Shown piece after piece: positions 35,629-44,158 of a DNA stretch of 64,000 bases. The notes under the pieces were generated by a model. The model was not told the DNA's origin. It was given only the letters and a program-made list of their open reading frames with translations, and made no database searches. This DNA is from UBA1738 sp045655325. GTDB taxonomy: Bacteria; Bacillota; Clostridia; UBA1381. The stretch spans positions 32,584 to 96,583 of the forward strand of contig JAZOOY010000006.1 in the NCBI GenBank assembly GCA_045655325.1, in the 5' to 3' direction. A program made the position numbers and the translations under genes. Numbering within the stretch: position 1 is the stretch's first letter; every line of letters starts with the position of its first letter.

Positions 35629-36150
35629 TTATAGGTTTAAAAAGTTGTTTATTATTTTTTCGGCATCAGGTGTAAGCCCTGATGTTATATAATAGTTAAG
35701 GCCGTAAACATTTCCGTATTTTCCCGGTGCAATCAGGTTGGCAACCGAGATTATTTCGCCTTCTTTTGAACGTGAAATGCAATCAAGTTCTTGAGGCATA
35801 ACTGCCTCCAAAAGTCCTATAGGTTTACCACGACAGATTTTGATTGTGGTTTCAAGCCCATTGTAAATTGGTACGGAAGTGTCAACGACTGCCCATTCCT
35901 GTTTACCTTCGGCACATTCAATGTCTTCGCACTTGCCGTCAAAGGCTTTGATAACACTCTGGAATCCGTCCAAAATACCAAGGACAGGGACATTTACCAA
36001 AACCGCTTCACGAATCATACGAACAGCCTGGTCGGAATATTCGGATACTATAAGCTTTTCGCAGTTGGCAAGAGTTCCTGAAAAAATAACAGGAAGTCCA
36101 AGGTCTGCAAGGTAGTCAAAAGTACCTCTTTCGCCTATATAAAAAATCAT
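35629..36150 (-). CDS. Class I glutamine amidotransferase-like protein lacking the catalytic triad
   Basis: 173 residues with the layout of a GuaA-type glutaminase: PVLGILDGFQS stands where active enzymes have GIC.GHQ or GICLGMQ, and YGLNYYITSGLTPDAEKIINNF where they have YG.QFHPE..T..G..I. The nucleophile Cys is Leu60, the His is Tyr154 and the Glu is Thr156, so glutamine hydrolysis should be impossible. No frameshift or stop is seen and the gene has a good ribosome site, so it looks kept rather than decayed. First gene of the unit with the ECF S component and hpt; role unknown. Confidence 0.7.
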   Translation of the reverse strand: MIFYIGERGTFDYLADLGLPVIFSGTLANCEKLIVSEYSDQAVRMIREAVLVNVPVLGILDGFQSVIKAFDGKCEDIECAEGKQEWAVVDTSVPIYNGLETTIKICRGKPIGLLEAVMPQELDCISRSKEGEIISVANLIAPGKYGNVYGLNYYITSGLTPDAEKIINNFLNL

Positions 36151-36249
36151 ATTGGATTTACCTCTCTTTGCTGAAAATCAGTCTTGAAAAAAAGCATCAG
36201 CTATGGTATAATTATAACACATATATGTGTAAATTTCAAGGGGGCAATT

Positions 36250-37365
36250 ATGAAAGTATTGATTGTTTCGGTAAAAACAGGATATGGTCATCACTCTACT
36301 GCAAAGGCAATAATTGATTACCTTCAGGATAAGGGTGTAACCTGCGAAATGCTTGATACATTTGAATATATAAATCCACTTCTTGCGGATTCCATAGATA
36401 ACGGATATATGTTCTCAACAAAGTACTTTCCTGAAACCTATGGAAAAGCGTATGATATGCTTGACAGACACGATGCGAAGTGGGATAAACACTCACCGGT
36501 TACCATTTTGTCAAAAATAGTATCAAATCAGCTAAAGGACTATATAACCGATTATGCACCGGATGTAATAATCGGTACTCATTCCTATGCTTGTATGATG
36601 ATGACCTATCTTCGTGAGAAAGCGATTGTAACTTGTCCGCTTGTTGGCATAATTACAGACTTTACTGTGCATCCGTTCTGGGAAAGTACAGAACTTGATT
36701 ATTATGTTATTCCAAACGAGCTTTTAAAGAACAGAGCAAAGAAAAAGGGAATAGATAAGGAGAAGATTCTTCCTTTTGGAATCCCTATAAGAAAGCAGTT
36801 TTCCAATAAGATTTCAAAGATTGAAGCAAGAAAAATTCTTGGCATTGAAGACAAAACAACCCTTTTGGTGATGATGGGTTCTATGGGTTTCGGCAACATT
36901 GTAAAGGACATTCGCTCGATTGATAATCTTGAAGAAGATTTTCAGATTCTATGCGTATGCGGTAAAAATGAAAAGATGAAGGCCGAGATAGAGTCAATGG
37001 AATGGAATAAGACAGTTATTCCTTATGGTTTTGTGGATAATGTGGATGTTATGATGGATGCATCTGACCTTATAATAACAAAACCGGGTGGACTTACTTC
37101 ATCAGAATTTTTGGCGAAAAATTTGCCTGCAATTATAATGAACCCAATTCCAGGGCAGGAAAACCGAAATACAGAATTTTTGGTAAATAACGGTGCAGCT
37201 ATAATGGTTACAGACACATTTTCTCTTGAAGAAGCGCTTTTCCAGATGATGGAAAGCACTGACAGAATAGAACTTTTAAGAAAAAGTGTTGAACTTTTGG
37301 GAAAACCAAACGCCACAAAAGATGTGTGCGAATTTGTAATTAACCTTGCAAAAGGAGAGAACTGA
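36250..37365 (+). CDS. MGDG synthase-family (UgtP-like) glycosyltransferase
   Basis: 371 residues, GT28 fold. The N-terminus (VSVKTGYGHHSTAKAI) is the MGDG-synthase domain that binds membrane diacylglycerol, the C-terminus (ITKPGGLTSSEFLAKNLP, NPIPGQENRNTEFL) the nucleotide-sugar site. Relatives add glucose or galactose to diacylglycerol for glycolipids or lipoteichoic-acid anchors. I use the ATG at 36250 after AAGGGGGC. Its stop shares a base with the next start. Confidence 0.9.
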   Translation: MKVLIVSVKTGYGHHSTAKAIIDYLQDKGVTCEMLDTFEYINPLLADSIDNGYMFSTKYFPETYGKAYDMLDRHDAKWDKHSPVTILSKIVSNQLKDYITDYAPDVIIGTHSYACMMMTYLREKAIVTCPLVGIITDFTVHPFWESTELDYYVIPNELLKNRAKKKGIDKEKILPFGIPIRKQFSNKISKIEARKILGIEDKTTLLVMMGSMGFGNIVKDIRSIDNLEEDFQILCVCGKNEKMKAEIESMEWNKTVIPYGFVDNVDVMMDASDLIITKPGGLTSSEFLAKNLPAIIMNPIPGQENRNTEFLVNNGAAIMVTDTFSLEEALFQMMESTDRIELLRKSVELLGKPNATKDVCEFVINLAKGEN

Positions 37366-38708
37366 TGGCGGAAATTGAGAATAAACTACCTAAAGATTTT
37401 CTTGCCAGAATGAAGAATATGCTGGGAAACGAATATGACGAATTTATCTCGGCATTTGATGAAGAAAATCCCTATGTTGGAATGCGAATAAATCCTCAAA
37501 AGGAAAACTCGAAGGAAGCTGTTTTTTCTGAAATCGGTAGCCTGGAGCGGGTTTTGTGGTGTGAAAACGGATACTACACAGATAAGAAAACTATTTCAGG
37601 AAAGCATCCTTATCACGTAGGCGGTCTTGTGTATTTTCAGGAACCGTCTGCTATGCTTACGGTAGAAGCGCTTCCTGTAGAAAAAGGTGATTTTGTCCTT
37701 GATTTGTGTGCTGCGCCAGGTGGAAAAGCAACACAAGCGGCAGAAAAACTTGGCGGAACAGGACTTCTGGTGGCTAATGAAATTATACCCAAAAGAGCAT
37801 CAATCTTAGCTGAAAACATTCAGCGTATGGGAATAAAAAATGCCGTTGTGACCAATGAATCGCCGGAAAAACTTTCTGCAAAATACACCAACTTTTTTGA
37901 CAAGATTATTGTAGATGCACCTTGTTCTGGCGAGGGTATGTTCAAGAAAGAACCGCAAGCTATTACGGAGTGGAACGTGGAGCATACCATATCCTGCGGA
38001 CAAAGGCAAAAAAACATATTAGAATCAGCGTTCAAAATGCTGAAAGGCGGTGGGTATCTTGTTTATTCCACTTGTACTTTTGCACCTTGCGAAAATGAGG
38101 AAGTAGTACTTTGGGTGCTGGAAAATTACCCTGATGTGGAGCTTGTTCCAATTGAAGCTGACGGCGTTTCAAACGGCAGAGAATCCTGGGCAAACAGCGA
38201 AATGGATTTTTCAGGAACAAAGCGAATTTTTCCGCACAAATCAAAAGGTGAAGGACATTTTACAGCACTGTTTCATAAAAAAACAGGTGGATATACACCA
38301 CATACAATGGCATATAAATGTGATGGCGAAAAGGCTTTTCGCGAATTTGAAAAGTCGGCATTAAATACACATTTAGATGGTAATTTTATTGCTTTTGGTG
38401 ATAAACTTTATCTTATGCCGTATAATCTTGATATAGACAAAATCAAAACTGTTAGTCCGGGATTGTTTCTAGGAACACTAAAAAAAGGTCGTTTTGAACC
38501 GTCACACGCATTGTGCTTGGCGTTATCCAAAGATGATTTCAAATCAACTATTGACGTTGAAGATTGCCGGAAATTCTTTGCAGGAGAAACACTACTTAGC
38601 GATAAAAAAGGATGGACAGCGGTTTTGTATAATAACTACCCTGTAGGCTGGGGAAAGGCCTCGGATGGTATTTTAAAGAATCATTTCCCCAAATATTTGC
38701 GATTTTAG
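37365..38708 (+). CDS. 16S rRNA m5C methyltransferase, RsmF/NOL1-NOP2-Sun family
   Basis: 447 residues. SAM-binding DLCAAPGGKATQ, DAPCSGEGMFKKEP and the catalytic cysteine in YSTCTF mark an RNA cytosine-C5 methyltransferase. The extended C-terminal half (KRIFPHKSKGEGHF, then a PUA-like region with GRFEPSHAL) matches RsmF/YebU-type enzymes acting on 16S rRNA. One-base overlap with the preceding glycosyltransferase gene indicates coupling. Confidence 0.92.
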   Translation: MAEIENKLPKDFLARMKNMLGNEYDEFISAFDEENPYVGMRINPQKENSKEAVFSEIGSLERVLWCENGYYTDKKTISGKHPYHVGGLVYFQEPSAMLTVEALPVEKGDFVLDLCAAPGGKATQAAEKLGGTGLLVANEIIPKRASILAENIQRMGIKNAVVTNESPEKLSAKYTNFFDKIIVDAPCSGEGMFKKEPQAITEWNVEHTISCGQRQKNILESAFKMLKGGGYLVYSTCTFAPCENEEVVLWVLENYPDVELVPIEADGVSNGRESWANSEMDFSGTKRIFPHKSKGEGHFTALFHKKTGGYTPHTMAYKCDGEKAFREFEKSALNTHLDGNFIAFGDKLYLMPYNLDIDKIKTVSPGLFLGTLKKGRFEPSHALCLALSKDDFKSTIDVEDCRKFFAGETLLSDKKGWTAVLYNNYPVGWGKASDGILKNHFPKYLRF

Positions 38709-38717
38709 GAGAATAAA

Positions 38718-39212
38718 ATGGACGGATTAGTGGAATTAATTGTAGAAAAGTTTGGTGGCAGTGTTGCTAAGGAAGTTATTGTATTTATAGTATCTATGAT
38801 ACCTATTTTGGAGCTTCGTGGAAGTATTTTAGCTGCTGGATTTTTGAAGATGGAATTCTTATCTACATTCATAATAGCGGTGCTTGGAAATATGCTTCCA
38901 ATACCATTTATTTTGTTATTTATCGACAAAATATTTGGCTGGTTAAAGAAGACGAAACTGAAAGATATGGTAGAAAAACTTGAGAGTAGGGCACTTTCGA
39001 AGTCAGACCAGATTAGAAAGTACGGAAAGTTTGGACTGTTCTTATTTGTAGCAATCCCATTACCGGGAACAGGTGCTTGGACGGGTTCTCTTGCGGCAAG
39101 TTTGTTGCGGATGAAACCAAAGGATTCAATAGGACCTATTTTCTTGGGTGTGGTGACTGCAGGACTTATAATGTCACTCCTCTCTTTTGGAGTAATTAAA
39201 CAAATAATCTAA
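38718..39212 (+). CDS. Small multi-drug export family membrane protein (COG2426)
   Basis: 164 residues, about four hydrophobic segments. PILELRGSILAAG and VAIPLPGTGAWTGSLAA are the signatures of the Sm_multidrug_ex family (DedA-superfamily related). True substrate unknown; the family name is historical. It begins nine bases after the methyltransferase stop and ends the three-gene unit. Confidence 0.88.
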   Translation: MDGLVELIVEKFGGSVAKEVIVFIVSMIPILELRGSILAAGFLKMEFLSTFIIAVLGNMLPIPFILLFIDKIFGWLKKTKLKDMVEKLESRALSKSDQIRKYGKFGLFLFVAIPLPGTGAWTGSLAASLLRMKPKDSIGPIFLGVVTAGLIMSLLSFGVIKQII

Positions 39213-39238
39213 TGCGCATAATTATGCGCATTTTTTTG
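39211..39238 (+). terminator. Terminator after the export-family gene
   Basis: Stem AATGCGCA / TGCGCATT (39211-39218 with 39225-39232) followed by T7; it overlaps the stop codon by two bases. Confidence 0.9.
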
Positions 39239-39259
39239 TTTTTATAATGCATAAATTCC

Positions 39260-39288
39260 TTGACTTTTTGGTTAGTTTGTTATATAAT
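39260..39288 (+). promoter_or_regulatory. Promoter of the four-gene surface locus
   Basis: TTGACT and TATAAT with a 17-base spacer, about 40 bases before the first gene. The following genes are separated by 16, 69 and 37 bases. Confidence 0.82.
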
Positions 39289-39327
39289 AAGTGAAATAGT
39301 GTATCCTTATGTATTTTAGGGGGATTT

Positions 39328-40023
39328 ATGAAGAAAATAATGAAGATGCTTTTAGCTGTTTTTCTGGCTATTTGCTTAGCAATAGGGTGGCTCATATATG
39401 CCAACTGGAACAGCATTGAAGCTTTTATACATTCTTTGAATACGACCAAAGAAGATACGGTCAAGGAGCTTGAACAAAATAAAGAGAAACTTGAAACTTT
39501 TTTGTCTAGTGAAGAAGACATTACAGTCAGAGATTTGACCGAGGAAGAGGCAAAGGCTCTTAATGAGGGTAACTTGAGTGAGGAAGAGTTGATTGGAATA
39601 TTAACGGGTGAAACACCTCCTCCAAAGGCTACCGAAAAGCCAGCTCAAAAACCAACACCTACGCCAACACCAAGTTCTGAAAAGCGCGTTTCTGAACTAA
39701 TCGCAAAACTGTATGTTCAAAAAAGCACTTACTTAGGAAAACTTGATGATATTGAGGCTCAGGTAAGAGCAGAGTTTTTAGAAGATCCAAGAAAGTGGGC
39801 GACATTGCAAGATGCAAAAAAGGAATTATTGGCAAAATATTTACCAACTGTAGCATCTTGGGAAAAAACTTGTGATGATACCGTAAATGGAGTTTTGAAC
39901 GAAATACGGGCAGAACTTAAAAAACAGGGAAAAGACGAATCCATAGTGGATACTATGAAGGAGGCCTACCTGGAAGAAAAGAAACTGAAGAAAACTTACT
40001 TTATAAATAGATACATGGATTAA
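39328..40023 (+). CDS. Signal-anchored helical protein of unknown function
   Basis: 231 residues. One N-terminal membrane segment (about 8-26), then charged helices rich in Glu/Lys, likely coiled coil, a proline/threonine linker (KPTPTPTPSS near 110) and a second helical domain of about 110 residues. I do not recognise it. Its position, promoter-proximal and 16 bases before the giant SLH gene, suggests an outward-facing accessory factor for that locus. Confidence 0.75.
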   Translation: MKKIMKMLLAVFLAICLAIGWLIYANWNSIEAFIHSLNTTKEDTVKELEQNKEKLETFLSSEEDITVRDLTEEEAKALNEGNLSEEELIGILTGETPPPKATEKPAQKPTPTPTPSSEKRVSELIAKLYVQKSTYLGKLDDIEAQVRAEFLEDPRKWATLQDAKKELLAKYLPTVASWEKTCDDTVNGVLNEIRAELKKQGKDESIVDTMKEAYLEEKKLKKTYFINRYMD

Positions 40024-40039
40024 GAAAGGGAGAGTGAAG

Positions 40040-43000
40040 ATGGGAAGATCACACAAAACAACAACAAAACTTTTTGCAAGTCTTTTGTTAGCCATTGTGA
40101 CAGTCGTATCAATGGTAGCAACAGTATTTGCAAGCCCAGCTGACAACTTCAGCGATTTCCCTACAGGATGGTCAAAGCCGGCGATGGAAGCGGCTGTGGA
40201 AAATGGCCTTCTAGTAGGAATAGGAGGTGGAGAAATCGGACCTCAAAAGAACGTAACAAGAGCGGAAATGGCTGCAGTTATGGTTCGAGCATTTGGCGCA
40301 ACAACAAAAGCAGATGTTTCTAAATTTACTGATTTAGATTCAAGCAAATGGTATTACAATTCAATTGCAAGTGCTGTTCAGATGGGAGCTATTTGCGGAG
40401 TAAGTAATACTGAAATGGCACCAGAGGATTACATAACTCGTGAACAGGTATTTTCAATACTTGCGAGAATCCTTGCTCTAGAAAGCAATAATTCAGCTGT
40501 TCTTAATAAGTTTAGTGACGCGGGTAACATTTCATCATGGGCACTTTCAACAGTTATACCAATGGTTGAAAGAGGTTATGTGGCTGGTGATGATTTGGGA
40601 AGATTTAATCCAAAAGCAAACATTACTCGTGAAGAATTTGCGCAGGTTATGTATTCAACAATTAAAAAGTACATAACTGTAGCTGGAACTTACACAGATG
40701 AATTACCTGGTATAACAGTTCTTCGTGTAGGAAACGTTACATTAAATAATGCTACTGTTAAGGGCGACCTTGTAGTAGGTGATGGTGCAGCTAAGGATAT
40801 GGTTCTTCTTGAAAAGATGAATATAGATGGAAGACTTCTTACAAGAGGCGGAACTATGAAGCTAACCAACACTAAGGTAGCAGGTGGCGTAGTTGTCTTA
40901 AACCCTAACGGAGTTACAGAATTTAAGAACTACAGAGACGAAGCAGTATTTAAAGGTATAATTGAACATACAAAAGCATCATTCCTAACACGTAGTGGTG
41001 GTGGCGGCGGAAGTGCACCATCAGGAGTACACTCTCATACATGGGATGCAGGTGTAATAACAACTCCTGCAACATGTACAACTGATGGAGTTAAGACATA
41101 CACCTGTTCATGTGGAGAAACAAAGACAGAAATAATCCCTGCAACAGGAGTACATACATACGGTGAATGGGAAGTTGATGGTGACAACCACAAGAAGACA
41201 TGTTCAAACTGTGGCGATGTAATCACAGAAGCACATGCTTGGGATGGAGGCGTAATAACAACTCCTGCAACATGTACAGAAAATGGATCTAAGGTATTTA
41301 CATGTACAGTATGTGGTGGAACAAAAACAGAAGTAATCCCTGCAATTGGTCACGCATACGGTGAATGGGAAGTTGATGGTGACAACCACAAGAAGACATG
41401 TTCAAACTGTGGCGACGTAATCACAGAAGCGCATACTTGGGATGCAGGCGTAGTAACAAAAGAACCTACAGCTACAGAAACAGGTATTAAGACATTTACA
41501 TGTACAGTATGTGGACATACAAAGACAGAAATTCTTCCTGCAACAGGTACAGGTGACCCAACAGACGATCCTTGTGATGAAGAACACAATTGGGAAACAG
41601 GCGAATCAATAATAATTGTAGACAGAAAAGATGCAACATGTACAGAAGATGGTTACATTACATATAAGTGTACACTATGTGATAAAACACATACAGTAAT
41701 CATTCCTGCAACAGATCACGCATATGGTGATTGGGTAGCAGATGGTGATGAAAACCATAAGAAGATATGTGAATGTGGTCAAGTAGTAACAGAGGCACAC
41801 GCTTGGGATGCAGGTGTAGTAACTAAGGAAGCTACAGAAACAGAAGATGGAATTAAGACATACACATGTACAGTATGTGGACATACAAAAACAGAAATAA
41901 TCCCTGCAACAGGCTCAGGTGACCCAACACCTGGTGGCCCAACAACAGGAGATCCAACAACTGGTGACCCAACAACAGGCGATCCAACAACAGGTGATCC
42001 AACAACAGGTGATCCAACAACAGGTGATCCAACAACAGGCGACCCAACAACAGGTGACCCTACAACAGGTGATCCAACAACTGGTGATCCAACAACAGGT
42101 GATCCAACAACTGGTGATCCAACAACAGGCGACCCAACAACTGGTGACCCAACAACAGGTGACCCAACAACAGGTGATCCAACAACAGGCGACCCAACAA
42201 CAGGTGACCCAACAACAGGTGACCCAACAACAGGCGACCCAACAACAGGCGATCCTACAACAGGAGATCCAACAACAGGTGATCCAACAACTGGCGATCC
42301 TACAACGGGTGATCCAACAACAGGCGATCCAACAACAGGCGATCCAACAACTGGTGACCCAACAACAGGCGACCCAACAACAGGCGATCCAACAACAGGC
42401 GACCCAACAACAGGTGACCCAACAACAGGTGATCCAACAACAGGTGATCCAACAACAGGTGACCCAACAACAGGTGATCCAACAACAGGCGACCCAACAA
42501 CTGGTGATCCTGAAGTTAAAACTATAAACGTAACTTTCTATGAAGGTTATGGCGATTATGCTTATGAAGTTGCAGTGATAGAAATACCACTTAATGAAGA
42601 TGGAAAAGCAACAGTCAGTGCAAGCGATATACCAGCAGTTATTCCGTGGTCTGGCTATGATAAGAATGAATATGTAGGCTATGGCGATAAGCACGAAGTA
42701 AAACCTGATTGGTATGTACGTGACAATGGTAAATTCAATTTATTTAGCGACACTTATATTCTTGCTGAAGATACATCAGTTTATTGCTTATTCAAAAATC
42801 TTTCAGTAGATATAGAAAATTTTGGCGCTGGCGTTGAAATTAAATATAATGATTCAAGAATGCCTGATTCAATAAAGGATTTCTTGGACGGAGCATCTGA
42901 ATTACTTGATAAAGCTAAAGACGAAGGCCTATCAGCATACGAAGATTTAGAAGATGAAATTTTTGGAAAACTAGAAAACTATGATCTAGTTGACGAAAAT

Positions 43001-44089
43001 AACTTTATCAAGAAAATCAACTTCCCACTGGCACTTTCAAACGCTTTGAGAGAAGCTGACATAAAGGGAAAGGTTGTTGAAAAGAGAATCGGAGAAATTC
43101 TTAATAACACATCTGAACTTGCAAAATGGCCAGGTGTTAGCGAATATTTAGCTACAACAAGCGAAGTAACTTTTGGCGGCGTATGTAATGCAATCTATGC
43201 TACAAAGGCATATAAGGATATAATTGCTGCTATCAATGCAGGTAATGCTGGTAAGTTCGTAGTTACTGATGAAAATATCGAAATCTTAACAGGAATCTGT
43301 GAAGAAATTGAAATCATTACATTTGATACAGTAATGGAAAAGGGTTCAGGTTCAGGCGTTGCAAGTCTTGTAACTATGCTTGGCGGTGATAAGTATGATG
43401 ACTGTGCAAAAATCTTTAATGACGGAAGAGATGCATACTGTGACGAATTATACGAACTTATCAATGCCGGTTCAGGAAGAATTGATACAGCATTTACATT
43501 ATCATTCAATCCAATCGATGATATCTTAGCTCCTGTATATGGTAAAGCAGAAGATATGATTGTTGGGGATTTAGATTCATTTGACTATTTTGTAAATATG
43601 AATATGTCAGAAGAACTATTTACTCCAGTGGATAATGGAAACGAAGTACGTACAGGTTATCAGCTAAAGGATCTAACAGAATACGTTAAGTTTATCACAA
43701 AGCTATTAATCGTAGCAGATGACGCATTCTGTGAAGACCCAAGAGCATTAAGAACAGTATTTGATAATGTTAATACTGCATCAGAAAAACTTGACAGCAT
43801 TGTGAATGACTTAATGGAAGGAAATTATGGTTTCACTGACACTATTAAGTCAGCACTTTCAGGAGTTAACAAGATTAACGGCATCTATGCAGATATTACA
43901 GGTTTAGTAGAAGACATAGTTACTGACTACTTCAATGAGGAAATTGATAAAGACTTTATCGATGGTGTTCTTGATATTATAGATGTTGCATCAGATACAT
44001 TCACATATGATTATAACCCTCGTACAAATGTATATGAGTGCACACTTGGTAACTACATATTTACAATTTCAACATACATGAACTTCTAA
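40040..44089 (+). CDS. Giant SLH surface protein with Cys-rich repeats and a (PTTGD)38 spacer
   Basis: 1349 residues from the ATG at 40040 (GGGAG seven bases upstream; a GTG at 40034 is less likely). Order: signal peptide; three SLH repeats (34-215); a short beta-helix-like part (VTLNNATVKGDLVVGDGA); glycine hinge; five HTWDAG-type modules with CxxC pairs (about 332-625); 38 perfect PTTGD repeats (634-823); and a C-terminal module of about 525 residues starting VTFYEGYG. The last module is shared with the dockerin protein encoded next. Anchored by SLH, the protein would hold this module far from the wall. No enzyme motif seen. Confidence 0.88.
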   Translation: MGRSHKTTTKLFASLLLAIVTVVSMVATVFASPADNFSDFPTGWSKPAMEAAVENGLLVGIGGGEIGPQKNVTRAEMAAVMVRAFGATTKADVSKFTDLDSSKWYYNSIASAVQMGAICGVSNTEMAPEDYITREQVFSILARILALESNNSAVLNKFSDAGNISSWALSTVIPMVERGYVAGDDLGRFNPKANITREEFAQVMYSTIKKYITVAGTYTDELPGITVLRVGNVTLNNATVKGDLVVGDGAAKDMVLLEKMNIDGRLLTRGGTMKLTNTKVAGGVVVLNPNGVTEFKNYRDEAVFKGIIEHTKASFLTRSGGGGGSAPSGVHSHTWDAGVITTPATCTTDGVKTYTCSCGETKTEIIPATGVHTYGEWEVDGDNHKKTCSNCGDVITEAHAWDGGVITTPATCTENGSKVFTCTVCGGTKTEVIPAIGHAYGEWEVDGDNHKKTCSNCGDVITEAHTWDAGVVTKEPTATETGIKTFTCTVCGHTKTEILPATGTGDPTDDPCDEEHNWETGESIIIVDRKDATCTEDGYITYKCTLCDKTHTVIIPATDHAYGDWVADGDENHKKICECGQVVTEAHAWDAGVVTKEATETEDGIKTYTCTVCGHTKTEIIPATGSGDPTPGGPTTGDPTTGDPTTGDPTTGDPTTGDPTTGDPTTGDPTTGDPTTGDPTTGDPTTGDPTTGDPTTGDPTTGDPTTGDPTTGDPTTGDPTTGDPTTGDPTTGDPTTGDPTTGDPTTGDPTTGDPTTGDPTTGDPTTGDPTTGDPTTGDPTTGDPTTGDPTTGDPTTGDPTTGDPTTGDPTTGDPTTGDPTTGDPEVKTINVTFYEGYGDYAYEVAVIEIPLNEDGKATVSASDIPAVIPWSGYDKNEYVGYGDKHEVKPDWYVRDNGKFNLFSDTYILAEDTSVYCLFKNLSVDIENFGAGVEIKYNDSRMPDSIKDFLDGASELLDKAKDEGLSAYEDLEDEIFGKLENYDLVDENNFIKKINFPLALSNALREADIKGKVVEKRIGEILNNTSELAKWPGVSEYLATTSEVTFGGVCNAIYATKAYKDIIAAINAGNAGKFVVTDENIEILTGICEEIEIITFDTVMEKGSGSGVASLVTMLGGDKYDDCAKIFNDGRDAYCDELYELINAGSGRIDTAFTLSFNPIDDILAPVYGKAEDMIVGDLDSFDYFVNMNMSEELFTPVDNGNEVRTGYQLKDLTEYVKFITKLLIVADDAFCEDPRALRTVFDNVNTASEKLDSIVNDLMEGNYGFTDTIKSALSGVNKINGIYADITGLVEDIVTDYFNEEIDKDFIDGVLDIIDVASDTFTYDYNPRTNVYECTLGNYIFTISTYMNF
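41157..41430 (+). repeat. Near-identical 74-base direct repeat, 198 bases apart, in the Cys-rich modules
   Basis: Bases 41157-41230 and 41355-41428 differ at one position and encode YGEWEVDGDNHKKTCSNCGD twice. A third, diverged copy of the module lies near 41726-41800. The high DNA identity points to recent duplication or gene conversion. Confidence 0.88.
41939..42508 (+). repeat. 38-unit 15-base tandem array encoding (PTTGD)38
   Basis: 570 bases divide exactly into 38 units of the form CCAACAACAGGTGAT. All 38 encode Pro-Thr-Thr-Gly-Asp, yet third bases vary (GGT/GGC/GGA, GAT/GAC, ACA/ACT/ACG, CCA/CCT), in no simple higher-order order I could see. All three forward frames and minus frames are open through it, which produces spurious ORFs. 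Confidence 0.97.
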
Positions 44090-44104
44090 ACAGAATAAAA
44101 CATT

Positions 44105-44135
44105 AGAAATGGATAGGAAATCCCTATCCATTTCT
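44105..44135 (+). other. 13-bp perfect hairpin between the SLH and dockerin genes
   Basis: AGAAATGGATAGG / CCTATCCATTTCT with loop AAATC, 16 bases after one stop and just before the next ribosome site. No T-run follows, so it may be an mRNA processing or stability element that sets different levels of the two paralogues. Confidence 0.6.
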
Positions 44136-44158
44136 CTTACCAAAAAATGGAGGAAAAG

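Noticed and set aside
41939..42508. Tandem repeat considered as a CRISPR array
   Set aside because: Units are 15 bases, directly abutting, with no unique spacers and no cas genes; they encode protein.
41915..42694. Open frames through the 15-base array: a minus-strand Cys/Trp-rich frame and a forward Gln-rich frame of about 200 residues
   Set aside because: A 15-base repeat without stops leaves several frames open; only the PTTGD frame continues into conserved domains on both sides and keeps its amino acids constant.
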